Positions 14,126-22,824 of a stretch of DNA of 48,157 nt are shown piece after piece (within the stretch, counting starts at the first letter, position 1; each line of letters begins with the position of its first letter). Below the pieces are notes generated by a model. It worked only from the letters and a program-made list of their open reading frames with translations. It ran no database searches and was not told where the DNA came from. Both the position numbers and the translations under genes were made by a program. This DNA comes from Bacteroidota bacterium (lineage in GTDB: Bacteria; Bacteroidota; Bacteroidia; Cytophagales; Microscillaceae): the NCBI GenBank assembly GCA_004293265.1, contig RDXZ01000017.1:1-48157 (forward strand). Direction: 5' to 3'.

Positions 14126-14290
14126 AATAAAATTAAAATAAAATTAGATAGAGAAATAAAAAAAACAATTAATTGTATAAGAATAGATATTTTATTCTAA
14201 ACTTTGTTGCAAAAGTAATTTTTTATTTGAGATTAAAAAAAATATATCGATAAAATTCAAAAAATATCGATAAAAATAAAAAAAATATTC

Positions 14291-14298
14291 TAATTTTG
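14291..14298 (+). promoter_or_regulatory. -7 element of the MBL hydrolase / miaE / sixA operon
   Basis: TAATTTTG matches TAnnTTTG, 19 bp before the ATG at 14317. Two direct copies of TATCGATAAAA lie just upstream (about 14245 and 14266) and could be regulator sites. No TTTG is found at the -33 distance. Confidence 0.5.
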
Positions 14299-14316
14299 CA
14301 AAAAAATACTATAAAA

Positions 14317-15207
14317 ATGATACAAACTATAGATTTAAACTTCTTAAACGAACCACAAAGTATTGCAAGTTATTTGATAAAAACAAATCAAAATACTCCC
14401 ATTTTAATCGAAACAGGTCCTCATTCATCTTTAAAAAATTTACAAAATGAATTAGCCAAACAAGAAGTAAATTGGAAAGATATTAAACACGTTTTTTTAA
14501 CCCATATTCACTTGGATCACGCAGGAGCGGCGTGGGCTTTTGCTGAAAATGGAGCAAATATTTACGTTCACCCTGCGGGCTTGTCGCACTTGGCTCGCCC
14601 TGAAAAATTGATGGAATCTGCCAAAAGAATTTATCAAGATAAAATGGATTATTTGTGGGGACAAATGAAACCAATTCCCGAAAATCAATTGATTGGCGTA
14701 GAAAATGAGCAAGTTTTTAAATTTGATAATGTAGAATTGAAAGCTTGGCATACGCCAGGTCATGCCATTCATCATATTGCTTGGCAATTTGAAAAAAATA
14801 TTTTTACAGGCGATGTAGCAGGAGTAAAAATTGGTACAGGTCCGACCGTTGCCCCTATGCCTCCGCCCGATATTGATATAGAAGCGTGGGAAAAATCTAT
14901 CGAAATTTTAAGAAATTTGAAGGCTGATAAATTTTATTTGACGCATTTTGGAGAAGTTACAGAGATTGAAAAACATCTCAACGATTTGCACCAAAATATG
15001 AAACATTTGTCTGAATGGATTTTGGTCGAGTGGCAAAAAGGAAAATCAATAGAAGAAATTACTCCTCTTTTTGACGAATATTGCAAACAAGAATTATTAA
15101 AACAAAACGTTGATAATCAAACACTTACACGTTATCAATACGCCAATCCTGCATGGATGAGCGTGGCAGGTTTGGTAAGATATTGGAAAAAGAAAATTGG
15201 TGCATAG
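14317..15207 (+). CDS. MBL-fold metallo-hydrolase
   Basis: 296 residues. The metallo-beta-lactamase motif HIHLDH (in FLTHIHLDHAGAAWAF) is complete. The further metal ligands are present in AWHTPGHAIHH, IFTGDVAG and a final FYLTHFG, so a dinuclear metal site is expected. After residue 215 comes a helical C-terminal extension (WILVEWQKGKSIEEITPLFDEYCK), as in a group of Bacteroidota and Bacillota hydrolases of unknown substrate. The ATG at 14317 is preferred; a TTG 21 bp upstream overlaps the promoter -7 element. It is first in a tight run with miaE (18 bp) and sixA (30 bp). Confidence 0.88.
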   Translation: MIQTIDLNFLNEPQSIASYLIKTNQNTPILIETGPHSSLKNLQNELAKQEVNWKDIKHVFLTHIHLDHAGAAWAFAENGANIYVHPAGLSHLARPEKLMESAKRIYQDKMDYLWGQMKPIPENQLIGVENEQVFKFDNVELKAWHTPGHAIHHIAWQFEKNIFTGDVAGVKIGTGPTVAPMPPPDIDIEAWEKSIEILRNLKADKFYLTHFGEVTEIEKHLNDLHQNMKHLSEWILVEWQKGKSIEEITPLFDEYCKQELLKQNVDNQTLTRYQYANPAWMSVAGLVRYWKKKIGA

Positions 15208-15225
15208 CTATTATACTAAAAAAAA

Positions 15226-15807
15226 ATGTTAAATTTAAAATTAGCAACAGACCCACGTTGGGTGGATATTGCACAAAAAAACATAGACGAAATCTTAATC
15301 GACCACGCTTTTTGTGAACAAAAAGCCGCTTCAAGTTGTATTTCTTTAATTGTGCATTATCCACAATTAGAAAAATTGGTTGAAGTCCTTACGCCTGTGG
15401 TGGCGGAGGAATGGGCGCATTTTAGAATGGTTTTGAAAGAAATGAAAAAACGAAATATCCACCTTTCTCACAAAAGAAAAGATGAATATGTGTTACAATT
15501 ATTAACTTTGGAACGCAAAAAAGGTTCACCTAACGAAAGATTGATGGATAAATTGTTGATAAATGCTTTGATTGAGGCACGAAGTTGTGAACGATTTAGG
15601 TTATTATCTTTGCATATTGCTGATGAAAATTTGAAAAAATTTTATCACGAATTGATGATTTCTGAAGCAGGTCATTATGTTAATTTTATTAAATTAGCCA
15701 AAGAATATTCTCCTGAAAAAGAGGTAGATATTCGTTTTGAAGAAATGCTCAAAGAAGAAGCAAAAATTTTAGAAAATTTGGATATTCGAAAAGATAGAGT
15801 TCATTAA
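15226..15807 (+). CDS. miaE: tRNA-(ms2io6A)-hydroxylase
   Basis: MiaE is a non-haem di-iron monooxygenase that hydroxylates the isopentenyl side chain of ms2i6A37 in tRNA. The 193-residue length and helical ferritin-like pattern fit. The iron-ligand helices are visible: ILIDHAFCEQKAASS, VVAEEWAHFRMVLKEM (ExxH), LLINALIEARSCERFRLL, and HELMISEAGHYVNFI (ExxH). It lies in an apparent operon with the MBL hydrolase upstream and a phosphohistidine phosphatase downstream, with no obvious shared pathway. MiaA and MiaB, needed to make the substrate, are not in the window. Confidence 0.93.
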   Translation: MLNLKLATDPRWVDIAQKNIDEILIDHAFCEQKAASSCISLIVHYPQLEKLVEVLTPVVAEEWAHFRMVLKEMKKRNIHLSHKRKDEYVLQLLTLERKKGSPNERLMDKLLINALIEARSCERFRLLSLHIADENLKKFYHELMISEAGHYVNFIKLAKEYSPEKEVDIRFEEMLKEEAKILENLDIRKDRVH

Positions 15808-15837
15808 ATTAAAAAAAAGCATAAAAAATATTTAACA

Positions 15838-16329
15838 ATGAAAAAATTATACATTATTCGGCACGCAAAAGCAGAAGAAGGTGTCGAAATACAAGCTGAT
15901 TTTGAAAGAAATTTAGAAGAAAGAGGTATTAATGATGCCCATAAAGTCGGAATTTTTTTGCAAAAACAAGGAATTATTCCCCAAAAAATATACGTAAGTC
16001 CTGCCCACCGCACTCGACAAACTGCAGAAATTTTGGCTGAAAAGCTTAATTTTAATAAGTCAAAAATCGCTTATGAAAAAAATTTATATGACGCTACGCA
16101 TAGCGATTTTTTAAATGTTATCACAAGTTTTGATAATCAAGCAGAAGTTGTTTTGTTGGTTGGACATAATCCGAGTTGCACAATGGTCGCTGACTATCTC
16201 ACGAATGCCAATGTGTCGTTTATGCCTACGTGTGCTGTGGCGTGTTTGGAGTGGAAAACTGACGATTGGGCAACTGCAAGCCATAATACTGCAACTTTGT
16301 TGTGGTTAAAAAGTCCCAAAGAATTATAA
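15838..16329 (+). CDS. sixA: Histidine phosphatase family protein, SixA-like
   Basis: 163 residues. It starts with MKKLYIIRHAKAE, the RHG/RHA phosphohistidine motif. It continues with the SixA-type DFERNLEERGINDAHKVGIFL, VSPAHRTRQTAEILAE, and the second catalytic His in VLLVGHNPSC. SixA-class enzymes remove phosphate from histidine on phosphotransfer proteins or related targets; the partner here is unknown, although the window contains hybrid signalling genes. It is last in the 14317-16329 run. A hairpin shared with the convergent AlkD-like gene follows. Confidence 0.85.
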   Translation: MKKLYIIRHAKAEEGVEIQADFERNLEERGINDAHKVGIFLQKQGIIPQKIYVSPAHRTRQTAEILAEKLNFNKSKIAYEKNLYDATHSDFLNVITSFDNQAEVVLLVGHNPSCTMVADYLTNANVSFMPTCAVACLEWKTDDWATASHNTATLLWLKSPKEL

Positions 16330-16334
16330 AAAAT

Positions 16335-16372
16335 AAACGTTTATAAGATTTTTAGAAACCTTATAAACGTTT
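16335..16372 (-). terminator. Terminator of the AlkD-like gene
   Basis: Perfect 13-bp stem AAACGTTTATAAG / CTTATAAACGTTT with a 12-nt loop. A run of six Ts follows on the minus strand only. Confidence 0.7.
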
Positions 16373-16459
16373 AAAAAGTATATTTATACTAAAATTTATC
16401 CGAAAAATAAAAATATAGGACGCTTTTTTGATTGATATATACGAAAAAAAAATCAAAAA

Positions 16460-17137
16460 TTAGTTCTCTTTTCCAATATGTTTCAGGGCTTCTCTTTTGC
16501 TTAAATTAGATAAATCATCATTGTTTTTGATAAAATTTTTAACAAACTCTTTATCTACACGTGCATATTGTCGTAATGCCCAACCGATTGCTTTTCGAAT
16601 AAAAAACTGCTCACTTTTGCTATTTATTTTGATATATTTTGTTAATAAATCTGTGTTTGTTTTATTTTTATAATGTAATTGAAAAATAATAGCAGTTCGA
16701 TTGAGCCAAAAATTATCAGATAAAGCCCATTTTTCTGTGATATTTTCTACTTTTTCAGGTAAATATAACAACATTTCACCGATAATAGAAGGAGCAATGA
16801 TGTCCACAGAGTCCCACCAAGATTTTTGAAGAATAAGATTTTCTGCAAGTTCTAAAAAATCATTTTTTGATTTTTTGATAACTTTTTGAAAAATATCTAA
16901 GGCACAATATTGCCATTCTCTTTGTGGTTGTTCCCACATTTCTTGTAAAATTTTTGATAAATTTTGAGTATTTGGCAAACCTTTTTCTTGCAAAAATTGT
17001 TTTAAAATTTCAGTTCTTTCAGGTGATTTTATACCATAAAAATCAAATTGATTACGCATATATTTTGACATTTTTATGGCATTATCATCATTGGCTTTGG
17101 TTTCTAACGCTTGACGAAGTGCTATTAAATATTCCAT
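16460..17137 (-). CDS. DNA alkylation repair protein, AlkD-like HEAT-repeat glycosylase
   Basis: 225 all-helical residues with the AlkD signature: MSKYMRNQFDFYGIKSPERT near the N-terminus, SWWDSVD (Trp107, Trp108, Asp109, Asp112), DNFWLNRTAI (Arg147) and AIGWALRQYARVD (Trp186, Arg189). In Bacillus AlkD the equivalent Asp, Trp and Arg residues line the cleft that excises positively charged alkyl bases such as 3-methyladenine without flipping. All appear retained, so activity is likely. It is divergent from the next gene with only 15 bp between start codons. Confidence 0.92.
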   Translation of the reverse strand: MEYLIALRQALETKANDDNAIKMSKYMRNQFDFYGIKSPERTEILKQFLQEKGLPNTQNLSKILQEMWEQPQREWQYCALDIFQKVIKKSKNDFLELAENLILQKSWWDSVDIIAPSIIGEMLLYLPEKVENITEKWALSDNFWLNRTAIIFQLHYKNKTNTDLLTKYIKINSKSEQFFIRKAIGWALRQYARVDKEFVKNFIKNNDDLSNLSKREALKHIGKEN

Positions 17138-17152
17138 AAATAAAAAAAAATT

Positions 17153-17410
17153 ATGACAGATTTAGAGTTTGATATTTTAGATGAATTATATTTTGTGCAA
17201 TCTTACACAGAATTACAAGAAAAATTAAATTTTTCTGATAATATTTTAAAAAAAAATCTCCAAAACTTAATCGAAAAAACTTGGGTGAAATGTTTTAACA
17301 CAAATCGCGAAGAAATTTTTGAGTTTAATATTGTTGATTTTGAAAAAAATTTTGCAACTTTGCACTATTTAGCAACCAAAGAAGGTTTGCTACAACACAA
17401 TAGAATATAA
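17153..17410 (+). CDS. Small protein, probable winged-helix-like (85 aa)
   Basis: Not a firmly recognised family. The layout TDLEFDILDELYFVQSYTELQEKLNFSDNILKKNLQNLIEKTWVKCF reads as three helices followed by a beta-wing, as in winged helix-turn-helix domains. The C-terminal part (EIFEFNIVDFEKNFATLHYLATKEGLLQHN) ends the fold. It is divergent from the AlkD-like gene, with 15 bp between start codons, so the promoters of each must overlap the other's 5' end. It may therefore regulate its own locus. Direct DNA binding is inferred from pattern only. Confidence 0.6.
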   Translation: MTDLEFDILDELYFVQSYTELQEKLNFSDNILKKNLQNLIEKTWVKCFNTNREEIFEFNIVDFEKNFATLHYLATKEGLLQHNRI

Positions 17411-17493
17411 TTTTTGCCTTATTGGTTTTTGTTTTTTTTGATAAATTATCTATGTTTTTGTTTGTATTTTTACAAACAACTTAAAAATTTAAA

Positions 17494-18114
17494 ATGACAA
17501 TATTTTACACAGGAGTTATTTATGGTCTTTTTTTAGCCATTTTAATCGGTCCCGTTTTTTTTGCTTTGATACGCACCAGCATCGATAATGGTTTTAAAAG
17601 TGGTGTTTTTTTAGCGTTAGGAATTGCTATTAGTGATAGTTTTGCGGCATCTGTCGTATATTTAGGTATCAAAGACTTTACAGAAAATAGTTTTTTTCAG
17701 GCAGGAATGGGCATCGTCGGCGGCTCGATTATGTTGATATTTGGTTTAATTCCATTTTTTAAAAAACGAAACGTGAGTTATGAATCATTAGAAAAAAAGA
17801 AATCAAAAAATTTTCTTTTATATACCTTAGAAGGAATTATTTTAAATTCAATTAATCCATTTGTATATATTTTTTGGGTAGGAATTTGGGGAAAAGTATT
17901 ATTACAATATCAATATACAGGCATAGAAGTTTGGATTTTTATGTTAGGTTTGATTACAATTGTATTAACGACAGATATTTTAAAAGCTTATTTGGCTCAT
18001 AAAATCACTAAATATATCACCCCACAATTGTTATCTTGGATAGACAAAGGCACTGGAATTGCCCTGATTATTTTTGGAATTCGTTTGTTATTGTTTGCTT
18101 ATTTTGGAAAATAA
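17494..18114 (+). CDS. LysE-family amino-acid/metabolite exporter
   Basis: 206 residues with about six membrane helices. The start FYTGVIYGLFLAILIGPVFFALIRTSIDNGFKSGVFLALGIAISDSF holds the family motif: Gly-Pro in helix 1 and a conserved GF..G loop. Later ILNSINPFVYIFWVGIWG matches the NP..I.F repeat of LysE/RhtB transporters. Such proteins export amino acids or derivatives such as homoserine lactones through the inner membrane; the substrate cannot be predicted. There is no LysG-type regulator next to it. It is followed 118 bp later by another membrane-protein gene with its own -7 element. Confidence 0.88.
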   Translation: MTIFYTGVIYGLFLAILIGPVFFALIRTSIDNGFKSGVFLALGIAISDSFAASVVYLGIKDFTENSFFQAGMGIVGGSIMLIFGLIPFFKKRNVSYESLEKKKSKNFLLYTLEGIILNSINPFVYIFWVGIWGKVLLQYQYTGIEVWIFMLGLITIVLTTDILKAYLAHKITKYITPQLLSWIDKGTGIALIIFGIRLLLFAYFGK

Positions 18115-18183
18115 AAATTTTGGTTATATTTTTGAACAAATAAAAACATCAAAAAAAATTACAAAAAATAAAATATTTTTATG

Positions 18184-18191
18184 TAACTTTG
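18184..18191 (+). promoter_or_regulatory. -7 element for the four-helix membrane protein gene
   Basis: TAACTTTG matches TAnnTTTG, 41 bp before the ATG at 18233. It supports that start over an in-frame upstream start at 18074 inside the LysE gene. No -33 TTTG is seen. Confidence 0.5.
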
Positions 18192-18232
18192 CAAAAAACT
18201 ATCTTTCATTTTCATTATTCAATAAAATATAT

Positions 18233-19009
18233 ATGTCTAAATGGCGTTTACTTATCACTACTTTGCCTTTTGCTTTGGCAGTAGTCGCTTTAAAACTTGT
18301 TCTTACACAATTTTTTCAAATTCAAGGAATTTTAGGTCTGCCTGAAATAGGTTTTATTTTGACCGCAGGGATTTTTTTGACCGGTTTTATGTTATCTGGA
18401 ACTTTAACAGATTATAAAGAAAGTGAAAAAATACCCGGCGACTTAGCCACTATTTTAGAAACAATAGAAGATACTTTTGAGGCTGTTTCATCTACAAAAC
18501 CACAATTTCAATTAGAAGAATCGAGAGTTTATTTATTAAAAATGACCAATGGAATTGTCGATTATTTGATGAAAAGGATTGATTCTAATAAATTATTTGA
18601 GATACTTCACGGATTTAATGCCATTTCACAAGAATTAGACAAGGCGGGAGTCGCACCACCAATTATTTCAAGAGTAATCTCCGAACAAAATCATCTTAGA
18701 AAAACGATGATGCGTATGATGGTTATTTCAAAAACAGGTTTTTTAGCCATCGGTTATGCTTTATTAGAAATATTATTGGTGGTCATTGCGGGACTTTTGA
18801 TGGCGGCTGATTTTAAAAGTTGGATTTCAGAAGTAGTCATTACTTTTTCGGTGATGTTGGTTTATACTTATATGTATCGAGTGATTAAAGATATTGATGA
18901 TCCTTTTGAATATCAATCAGAAACCTCAGTCGGCGCGGCAGAAGTGCCATTGTTTCCTTTGATGGAATACAGAGAAAGGCTAAAAAGTAGAGTGAAATTA
19001 TTGAGTTAG
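18233..19009 (+). CDS. Four-helix membrane protein, bestrophin-like (DUF4239-type)
   Basis: 258 residues. Two N-terminal membrane helices (LLITTLPFALAVVALKLVL and IGFILTAGIFLTGFMLSG) lead into a cytoplasmic helical region (GDLATILETIEDTFEAVSST... to ...RMMVISKTG). Two more helices follow (FLAIGYALLEILLVVIAGLLM, VVITFSVMLVYTYMYRVI) and then DIDDPFEY. The 2+2 arrangement and the closing DIDDPF resemble bestrophin-like anion-channel-type proteins (DUF4239), though sequence support is thin. The gene ends 21 bp before coaBC and may be co-transcribed with it. The role is unknown. Confidence 0.65.
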   Translation: MSKWRLLITTLPFALAVVALKLVLTQFFQIQGILGLPEIGFILTAGIFLTGFMLSGTLTDYKESEKIPGDLATILETIEDTFEAVSSTKPQFQLEESRVYLLKMTNGIVDYLMKRIDSNKLFEILHGFNAISQELDKAGVAPPIISRVISEQNHLRKTMMRMMVISKTGFLAIGYALLEILLVVIAGLLMAADFKSWISEVVITFSVMLVYTYMYRVIKDIDDPFEYQSETSVGAAEVPLFPLMEYRERLKSRVKLLS

Positions 19010-19030
19010 GTTTTTTAATTAATTTTTTTT

Positions 19031-20242
19031 ATGAATCATCTCGAAAATAAAAAAATAATTCTGGTCATAACCGCAGGAATTGCAGCTTATAAAGCTGCTT
19101 TTTTGGTGCGTTTGTTAGTCAAACAAAAGGCTGAAATCAAAGTTTTGATGACTGAAAATGCGACCGAATTTATCACTCCTTTGACCTTATCCACATTGAG
19201 TAAAAATCCTGTTTTGATTGATTTTGTAAAAGGAAAAACAGGTGAATGGAACAATCATGTAGACTTAGGTTTGTGGGCTGATGTGATATTGTTCGCACCC
19301 GCGACCGCAGACACGCTCGCAAAGTCTGCAAACGGAATATGTGATAATTTGGTGCAGGCTGTTTATTTATCTGCCAAATGTCCTGTTATTTTTTCGCCTG
19401 CGATGGATTTGGATATGTATAAACACCAAAGTACACAAAATAATCTTCAATTACTACAAAAATATGGCAATTTTATCATTCCTGCGGGTTTTGGAGAATT
19501 GGCAAGTGGGCTGGTGGGCGAAGGTAGAATGGCAGAACCTGAAGAAATTGTAAAATATTTAGATAATTTTTTTGCAGAAAAACAAATTTTACAAGGCAAA
19601 ACAATTTTGATTACCGCAGGAGCCACACAAGAACCTATCGATCCTGTTCGGTATATTACAAATCATTCGACAGGAAAAATGGGTTATGCTTTTGCAGAAC
19701 ACGCCGCTAATTTGGGTGCAAAGGTAATTTTGGTGAGTGGAAAAGTTAATATTTCTGTCGTTAATCCAAATATTATTTTGCATAAAGTTACCACAGCACA
19801 AGAAATGTATGAAGTATGCCAAGAAAACTTTGAAAAATCAGATTGGATACTTTTGGCGGCGGCTGTGGCTGACTATAAAATGAAAGAAGTTGCCCATCAA
19901 AAAATTAAGAAAAAAGAAGGACAAACTGATATGGTTTTGACTTTGGTAGAAAATATTGATATTGCAGCTACTTTGGGAAAACAAAAAAAAGATACACAAT
20001 TATTTATCGGATTTGCTCTCGAAACAAACAACGAAATTGAGAACGCAAAGAAAAAAATTATCAAAAAAAACTTTGATGTTATTTTATTAAATTCATTGCA
20101 AACACAAGGAGCAGGTTTTGCTACGGATACCAATGAAATTATGATGATTGATAAAAAAGGAGAAATTAAAATTTTTCCTTTGCAAGATAAAAAAGAATTA
20201 GCCAGAAAAATTTTGATAGATTTATTTTATCAATATCCATAA
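19031..20242 (+). CDS. coaBC: Bifunctional phosphopantothenoylcysteine decarboxylase / phosphopantothenate-cysteine ligase
   Basis: Catalyses two consecutive steps of coenzyme A synthesis in the cytoplasm. The CoaC half (about 1-185) is a flavoprotein starting with KKIILVITAGIAAYKA, with HVDLGLWADVILFAPATADTLAKSANGICDNL and the substrate-clamp-type SPAMDLDMY, where PAMD replaces the common PAMN. The CoaB half follows with ILITAGATQEPIDPVRYITNHSTGKMGYAFAE and the Lys-rich segment KIKKKEGQTDMVLTLVENIDI. The 403-residue length is typical of the fused bacterial enzyme. The neighbours have no clear link to CoA synthesis. Confidence 0.95.
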   Translation: MNHLENKKIILVITAGIAAYKAAFLVRLLVKQKAEIKVLMTENATEFITPLTLSTLSKNPVLIDFVKGKTGEWNNHVDLGLWADVILFAPATADTLAKSANGICDNLVQAVYLSAKCPVIFSPAMDLDMYKHQSTQNNLQLLQKYGNFIIPAGFGELASGLVGEGRMAEPEEIVKYLDNFFAEKQILQGKTILITAGATQEPIDPVRYITNHSTGKMGYAFAEHAANLGAKVILVSGKVNISVVNPNIILHKVTTAQEMYEVCQENFEKSDWILLAAAVADYKMKEVAHQKIKKKEGQTDMVLTLVENIDIAATLGKQKKDTQLFIGFALETNNEIENAKKKIIKKNFDVILLNSLQTQGAGFATDTNEIMMIDKKGEIKIFPLQDKKELARKILIDLFYQYP

Positions 20243-20341
20243 AAAAATAAAATCAAAAAAAAACTTAAAAAACTTAAACAATTTCAAATCAATTTCGTAT
20301 TATAATTATACATAAATATTACAAATTAAATCTCTATAACT

Positions 20342-20818
20342 ATGAGCAAGCACAATATAACTTTAAGTGGACTTTTTGCCTTTATCATCACAGCTACATT
20401 GTTAGGAATTGCAGCTTTTCGCCCTAATACACTCAAAAACGACCTCGAATTGACAGAAAAAGGAAATAAAATCATAAACGAACGTTTGGTTACGCCAATT
20501 AAACAAAAGTTTAAGTTCAAAATGAGTAAATCTGAAAGTTTTAGCCGTTGTCCAAGTGGAACATCTTTTTATGTTCAAGATTATCCAACAAATGAAAACC
20601 CATATTTTACAGGAAAAGTTTCACATTACAAAGCATGTAAAGGTATTCAAATGTGTGAATTTCGCCTTTCTGATGATGAAAGTCAATTAGAAGTTTGGGA
20701 CGAAAACAAAAGACAATTTACAAGCCCTGAAAAATGGTTGGCAAAAGCATCTATGCCATCAGAAAAAAAATTGAAAAATGATGAAGACCGTTCTCAAAAA
20801 GCAGAAGGTAGAAATTAA
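20342..20818 (+). CDS. Single-pass membrane hypothetical protein (158 aa)
   Basis: Not recognised. Residues 8-26 (LSGLFAFIITATLLGIAAF) form one membrane helix or uncleaved signal anchor. The rest is hydrophilic with three Cys residues (SRCPSGT, YKACKG, QMCEFRL) and a basic/acidic C-terminal tail. The middle stretch (TSFYVQDYPTNENPYFTGKVSHYKACKGIQMCEFRLSDDESQLEVWDE) looks like a small beta-rich domain. It may sit in the periplasm. It is flanked by a 99-bp gap before and a terminator after, so it is a single-gene unit. Confidence 0.7.
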   Translation: MSKHNITLSGLFAFIITATLLGIAAFRPNTLKNDLELTEKGNKIINERLVTPIKQKFKFKMSKSESFSRCPSGTSFYVQDYPTNENPYFTGKVSHYKACKGIQMCEFRLSDDESQLEVWDENKRQFTSPEKWLAKASMPSEKKLKNDEDRSQKAEGRN

Positions 20819-20846
20819 AATATAAATTCAAAACAAATTATATAAA

Positions 20847-20882
20847 CAAACGATTATTTTATAAAAAAGTAGTCGTTTTTTC
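20847..20882 (+). terminator. Terminator of the 158-aa membrane protein gene
   Basis: Stem AACGATTA / TAGTCGTT (one G-T pair), 13-nt loop, followed by a T-run. Confidence 0.6.
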
Positions 20883-20921
20883 TGTTTTTATTATTTTTTT
20901 ATTTATTTATATTTTATTTTT

Positions 20922-21818
20922 ATGAAAAAAACATTGCTTATCACAGGCGGAAGTGGATTAGTTGGAACATATTTGACTCAATTAGCATTAGCCAAAAATT
21001 ATGAAGTAAGATGGTTAGGCAGAAGCATAAACCATTCTAATCCGCAAATAAAATCTTTTGTTTGGGATATAGAAAAACAATATATAGACCAAAAAGCGTT
21101 TGATGAGGTTGATTATGTGGTGCATTTGGCGGGTGCAGGAGTAGCAGAAAAATCGTGGACAAAACAAAGAAAAACAGAAATATTAGAAAGCCGTACCAAA
21201 TCAACAGCCTTGTTAGCCAAATATTTAATTCAAACAAACGTAAAAAAAGTTATTTCTGCTTCTGCCATTGGTTTTTATGGTATGGATACGGGCAATCATT
21301 GGGTAGATGAAAATTCCCAAGCAGGTACAGATTTTTTGGCAGAAGTAACTAAAAGTTGGGAAGATGAGGCTAATAAAATTAGTGTACCATTGATGAAAAT
21401 CAGAATTGGAGTTGTATTGAGCAACAAAGGAGGTGCGTTGGTCAAATTAGCAGAACCTGTCAAATGGTGCGTAGGAGCAGGTTTGGGGACAGGCGAGCAA
21501 TATATTTCTTGGATTCATATCGAAGATATGTGCCAATTGATTTTATTTGGTTTGGAAAATGAAAACTTGACAGGTACTTTCAATGCTGTTGCACCTAATC
21601 CTTTGACAAATGTAGAAATCACAAAAGCTATTGCCAAAAAAATTCAAAAACCACTTATTTTACCCAACGTACCCGCTTTTGTTTTAAAAATAATGTTAGG
21701 AGAAATGGCAGGAATTGTTTTAGGAGGTAATAAAGTTAGTGCCAAAAAAGTGATAGAGGCAGGCTTCAAATTTCAGTATGATACTATAGAAAAAGCCCTT
21801 ATAAACTTAAATATTTAA
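20922..21818 (+). CDS. TIGR01777-type NAD(P)-dependent epimerase
   Basis: A 298-residue protein of the extended short-chain dehydrogenase family. The Rossmann motif is TGGSGLVGTYLTQ. Further marks are VVHLAGAGVAEKSWTKQRKTEILESR and the active-site region VISASAIGFYGMD, with Tyr in the YG context. IRIGVVLSNKGGALVKL, SWIHIEDMCQLI and FNAVAPNPLTN are diagnostic of the TIGR01777 (YfcH/SULA-like) group. The end (FKFQYDTIEKALINL) matches its DUF1731 C-terminal domain. The substrate is unknown across the family. The DUF3109 gene starts 10 bp after the stop, so they form an operon. Confidence 0.9.
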   Translation: MKKTLLITGGSGLVGTYLTQLALAKNYEVRWLGRSINHSNPQIKSFVWDIEKQYIDQKAFDEVDYVVHLAGAGVAEKSWTKQRKTEILESRTKSTALLAKYLIQTNVKKVISASAIGFYGMDTGNHWVDENSQAGTDFLAEVTKSWEDEANKISVPLMKIRIGVVLSNKGGALVKLAEPVKWCVGAGLGTGEQYISWIHIEDMCQLILFGLENENLTGTFNAVAPNPLTNVEITKAIAKKIQKPLILPNVPAFVLKIMLGEMAGIVLGGNKVSAKKVIEAGFKFQYDTIEKALINLNI

Positions 21819-21828
21819 TTTTTTTTTT

Positions 21829-22419
21829 ATGTATATTGTGGACAATGTATATGTGAGTGATGAAGTTGCAGAGGAGTTTTTTATCTGTGATTTAGATTCG
21901 TGTAAAGGTGCGTGTTGCGTCGAGGGTGATTTAGGTGCGCCACTTGAAACCGAAGAGTTAGATATTTTAGATAAAATTTATCCAATTATCAAACATACTT
22001 TGACTGACAGAGGCAATCGTGCTATCAAAAAAAACGGCTTGTATTTGAAAGATAAAGATGGTAGTTTTAATACAACTACTATTAAAAACCATGAATGCGC
22101 CTTTGTGGTGTATGATGAAAAAGGTACTTTAAAATGTGGCATAGAACAAGCCTATCTTCGTGGAAAAATTGATTTTCAAAAACCAATTTCTTGTCATTTA
22201 TATCCAATTCGAATCACAAAATTAGATATAGAAGAAGCCTTAAATTATGACCGATGGGATATTTGTAATTGTGCTATCAAAAAAGGTACAAAGCATAAAT
22301 TGGCTATTTATCAATTTTTGAAAGAGCCTTTGATACGAAAATATGGTGAAATTTGGTATCAAAAATTATGTGATAAAATTGAAAAAGGAGAAAAAGCAAT
22401 TCAAACTGATGATTTTTAG
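21829..22419 (+). CDS. DUF3109 Cys-rich protein
   Basis: 196 residues with the DUF3109 pattern: VYVSDEVAEEFFICDLDSCKGACCVEGDLGAPL at the N-terminus, then HECAFVV, LKCGIEQAYLRG, SCHLYPIRI and DICNCAIKKG. The cysteines (two near the start separated as CxxxxCxxxCC, then C, C, C and CxC) resemble the metal-binding set of the YkgJ/Fe-S-Zn oxidoreductase-like families. A role in metal binding or peptide/protein modification is possible but untested. It overlaps in transcription with the epimerase upstream and ends before a bidirectional terminator. Confidence 0.88.
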   Translation: MYIVDNVYVSDEVAEEFFICDLDSCKGACCVEGDLGAPLETEELDILDKIYPIIKHTLTDRGNRAIKKNGLYLKDKDGSFNTTTIKNHECAFVVYDEKGTLKCGIEQAYLRGKIDFQKPISCHLYPIRITKLDIEEALNYDRWDICNCAIKKGTKHKLAIYQFLKEPLIRKYGEIWYQKLCDKIEKGEKAIQTDDF

Positions 22420-22452
22420 TGATAAAACTAAAAAAAACGATATATAAAACAC

Positions 22453-22498
22453 AAAAAATGTTTCACTTAATCATAAAAATTAAGGAAACATTTTTTTT
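22453..22498. terminator. Bidirectional terminator between DUF3109 and the Hc1-like gene
   Basis: Stem AAAATGTTTC / GAAACATTTT extended inward by CTTAA/TTAAG, with T-runs on both strands, between convergent genes. Confidence 0.8.
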
Positions 22499-22521
22499 AT
22501 ATCTATTCAAAAAAATAAAAA

Positions 22522-22719
22522 TTATTTTTTCTTTGCTACGTCAGCAGCGTTTTTAGCTTCTTGTACTTCTTTACGAATTGCTTGCGCTAAATCTTTCAAA
22601 TCTTGCATACCTTTGCGTACTCTTGTACCAGCTGCTTGATTGTTTTTGTCATAAAACTTGTCGAAATCACTTTCAAGACCAAGCACATGCTCACGTAGTT
22701 TTTCGAATGGATTTTCCAT
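22522..22719 (-). CDS. Histone H1-like Hc1-type protein
   Basis: A 65-residue protein, MENPFEKLREHVLGLESDFDKFYDKNN, followed by QAAGTRVRKGMQDLKDLAQAIRKEVQEAKN and a Lys tail. This matches the Hc1-like small proteins that are widespread in Bacteroidota and named after chlamydial histone H1. They are probably two-helix proteins; nucleoid or RNA binding is assumed by family, and the basic tail here is short (AADVAKKK). Transcribed on its own, 105 bp downstream of the alpha-oxoamine synthase stop on the same strand. Confidence 0.88.
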   Translation of the reverse strand: MENPFEKLREHVLGLESDFDKFYDKNNQAAGTRVRKGMQDLKDLAQAIRKEVQEAKNAADVAKKK

Positions 22720-22824
22720 AGAATAAAAATTAATGTTTAAAAATGTAAATGAAAATAAAAAAAAATACTATTTATAAAAAATTAAAGTTTTATACGAATA
22801 AAATCAATATAAAAAATTAAAATA

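Noticed and set aside
18074-18232. 53-codon extension of the four-helix membrane protein
   Set aside because: It overlaps the LysE gene and the TAACTTTG promoter element at 18184-18191. The ATG at 18233 gives a normal membrane-protein N-terminus.
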